From positions 1 through 12,819 of the forward strand of contig JAHEME010000028.1 in NCBI GenBank assembly GCA_024643825.1: DNA of 12,819 nt, written 5' to 3'. The notes under the pieces were generated by a model. It had not been told where the DNA came from, did not search any database, and saw only the letters and a list, made by a program, of their open reading frames with translations. Source of the DNA: Chloroflexota bacterium. GTDB lineage: Bacteria > Chloroflexota > Anaerolineae > Aggregatilineales > UBA3940. Shown here piece by piece: positions 12,235 to 12,819 of the stretch (position 1 is its first letter; each line of letters starts with the position of its first letter). The position numbers and the translations under genes were made by a program.

Positions 12235-12819
12235 CTAAGACATATCTATCACTCCCTGCGATGCAGGGAGCACTCGACCGCAAGAATCGCAGATAAGACT
12301 ACCTTTGATCATCTGCAGTTCAGCCTGATGACATTCTGGGCAGAGAAGAATGCTTATGGTATCGCCACGACTATTGACGTGATCGCCTAGTCGGCGGCCC
12401 CATACTAAATCATAATCCATCTGCCATGACTCAATACGAATGTCTATAACATCAAGAGCTTGTAATAAGTCGAAAAGTGCGCTTGCCGAATACGTTTTTC
12501 CCGGAATCAAGAGAGCATCACGCCCTCGGCGACGAGTTGTGACGAGAAGACCTCCTGGACAAAGAACTCTAATAGCTTCCATCAGAACCGCCTGAGGATC
12601 AGGCGTAAACTCCAGCATCTCCAGTGCAATGACGGCATCAAAACTACTGTCTGCAAACGGAAGGTTCATTGCGGTTCTACGCATGAGCCACACACGATCT
12701 TGATAGGATTTCAATTTCCGAGCAGCACCCATGATCATCTTCATCGAATCATCTATTCCGATTATTCGCCCTTGAAATCCTGGCTGGCGCAGCAAAGTCA
12801 TAAGCAAACGCCCTGTTCC
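12235..12819 (-). CDS. Class I methyltransferase with a C-terminal zinc ribbon, 5' end beyond the window
   Basis: The reading frame is open to the right edge. Its first four visible codons (Gly-Thr-Gly-Arg, 12819-12808) are the end of SAM-binding motif I, so the start lies outside. A TTG or ATG at 12807/12801 would cut into the fold and should not be taken as the start. The acidic residue after motif I is in IIGIDDS. LPFADSSFDAVIALEMLEF and RVLCPGGLLVTTRR mark the later core motifs. After the core, the last 40 residues carry CPEC and CDSC separated by 13 residues, a four-cysteine zinc ribbon resembling Trm112/UPF0434 proteins, ending close to the C-terminus. Trm112 normally activates methyltransferases as a separate subunit; here a similar module appears fused. 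The acceptor is unknown. The FAH-family gene follows after 27 bases. Confidence 0.85.
   Translation of the reverse strand, partial: GTGRLLMTLLRQPGFQGRIIGIDDSMKMIMGAARKLKSYQDRVWLMRRTAMNLPFADSSFDAVIALEMLEFTPDPQAVLMEAIRVLCPGGLLVTTRRRGRDALLIPGKTYSASALFDLLQALDVIDIRIESWQMDYDLVWGRRLGDHVNSRGDTISILLCPECHQAELQMIKGSLICDSCGRVLPASQGVIDMS

Overview
The window looks like an ordinary bacterial chromosome segment of roughly balanced base composition. It has short intergenic gaps, Shine-Dalgarno sites of the AGGAG type and occasional GTG or TTG starts. I see no tRNA, rRNA, CRISPR array, transposase or phage gene. The gene mix is a DapA-like aldolase, a YbdK-type ligase, a DM13 protein on a Thr/Pro-rich stalk, a PrsW-like protease, a GAF histidine kinase with an OmpR-type regulator, an FHA protein and a methyltransferase ending in a zinc ribbon. 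This mix reminds me of Chloroflexota (Anaerolineae-like). That placement is an impression from gene style and is not proven by any marker.

Layout. Positions 1-816 (minus strand) hold a two-helix membrane protein whose stop overlaps the GTG start of a second gene running off the left edge. A 375-base divergent region follows. Positions 1192-4761 (plus) are a tight four-gene run: DapA-superfamily aldolase, YbdK/GCS2-type carboxylate-amine ligase, DM13-domain exported protein (ATGA overlap with the ligase) and class I methyltransferase. It ends tail to tail, with only 5 bases between stops, against a minus-strand run at 4767-7549. That run is transcribed YbhN/UPF0104 membrane protein, PHP phosphoesterase, then PrsW-family intramembrane protease. 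A divergent gap leads to a plus-strand two-component pair at 7828-10203 (GAF histidine kinase, then OmpR/KdpE-type regulator). It is closed by two tandem hairpins, the second a good intrinsic terminator facing a minus-strand FHA gene (10499-11053). Upstream of the FHA gene lies a 356-base noncoding stretch unusually rich in inverted and direct repeats. Positions 11437-12819 (minus) hold a fumarylacetoacetate-hydrolase-family enzyme and, 27 bases upstream of it, a methyltransferase with a C-terminal zinc ribbon that continues past the right edge.

How the genes may work together. The 1192-4761 run pairs an enzyme that handles 2-oxo acids with an ATP-dependent carboxylate-amine ligase and a methyltransferase, which could be a small-molecule pathway; this is inference. 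The YbhN-PHP-PrsW run suggests membrane or envelope functions. The kinase and regulator almost certainly form one signalling pair, with an unknown input. The points most worth a second look are the DM13 domain without its hallmark cysteine, the aldolase lacking the DHDPS substrate arginine, the repeat-rich FHA upstream region, and the in-cis methyltransferase/zinc-ribbon fusion. I do not see a clear defence system or other complete novel system.
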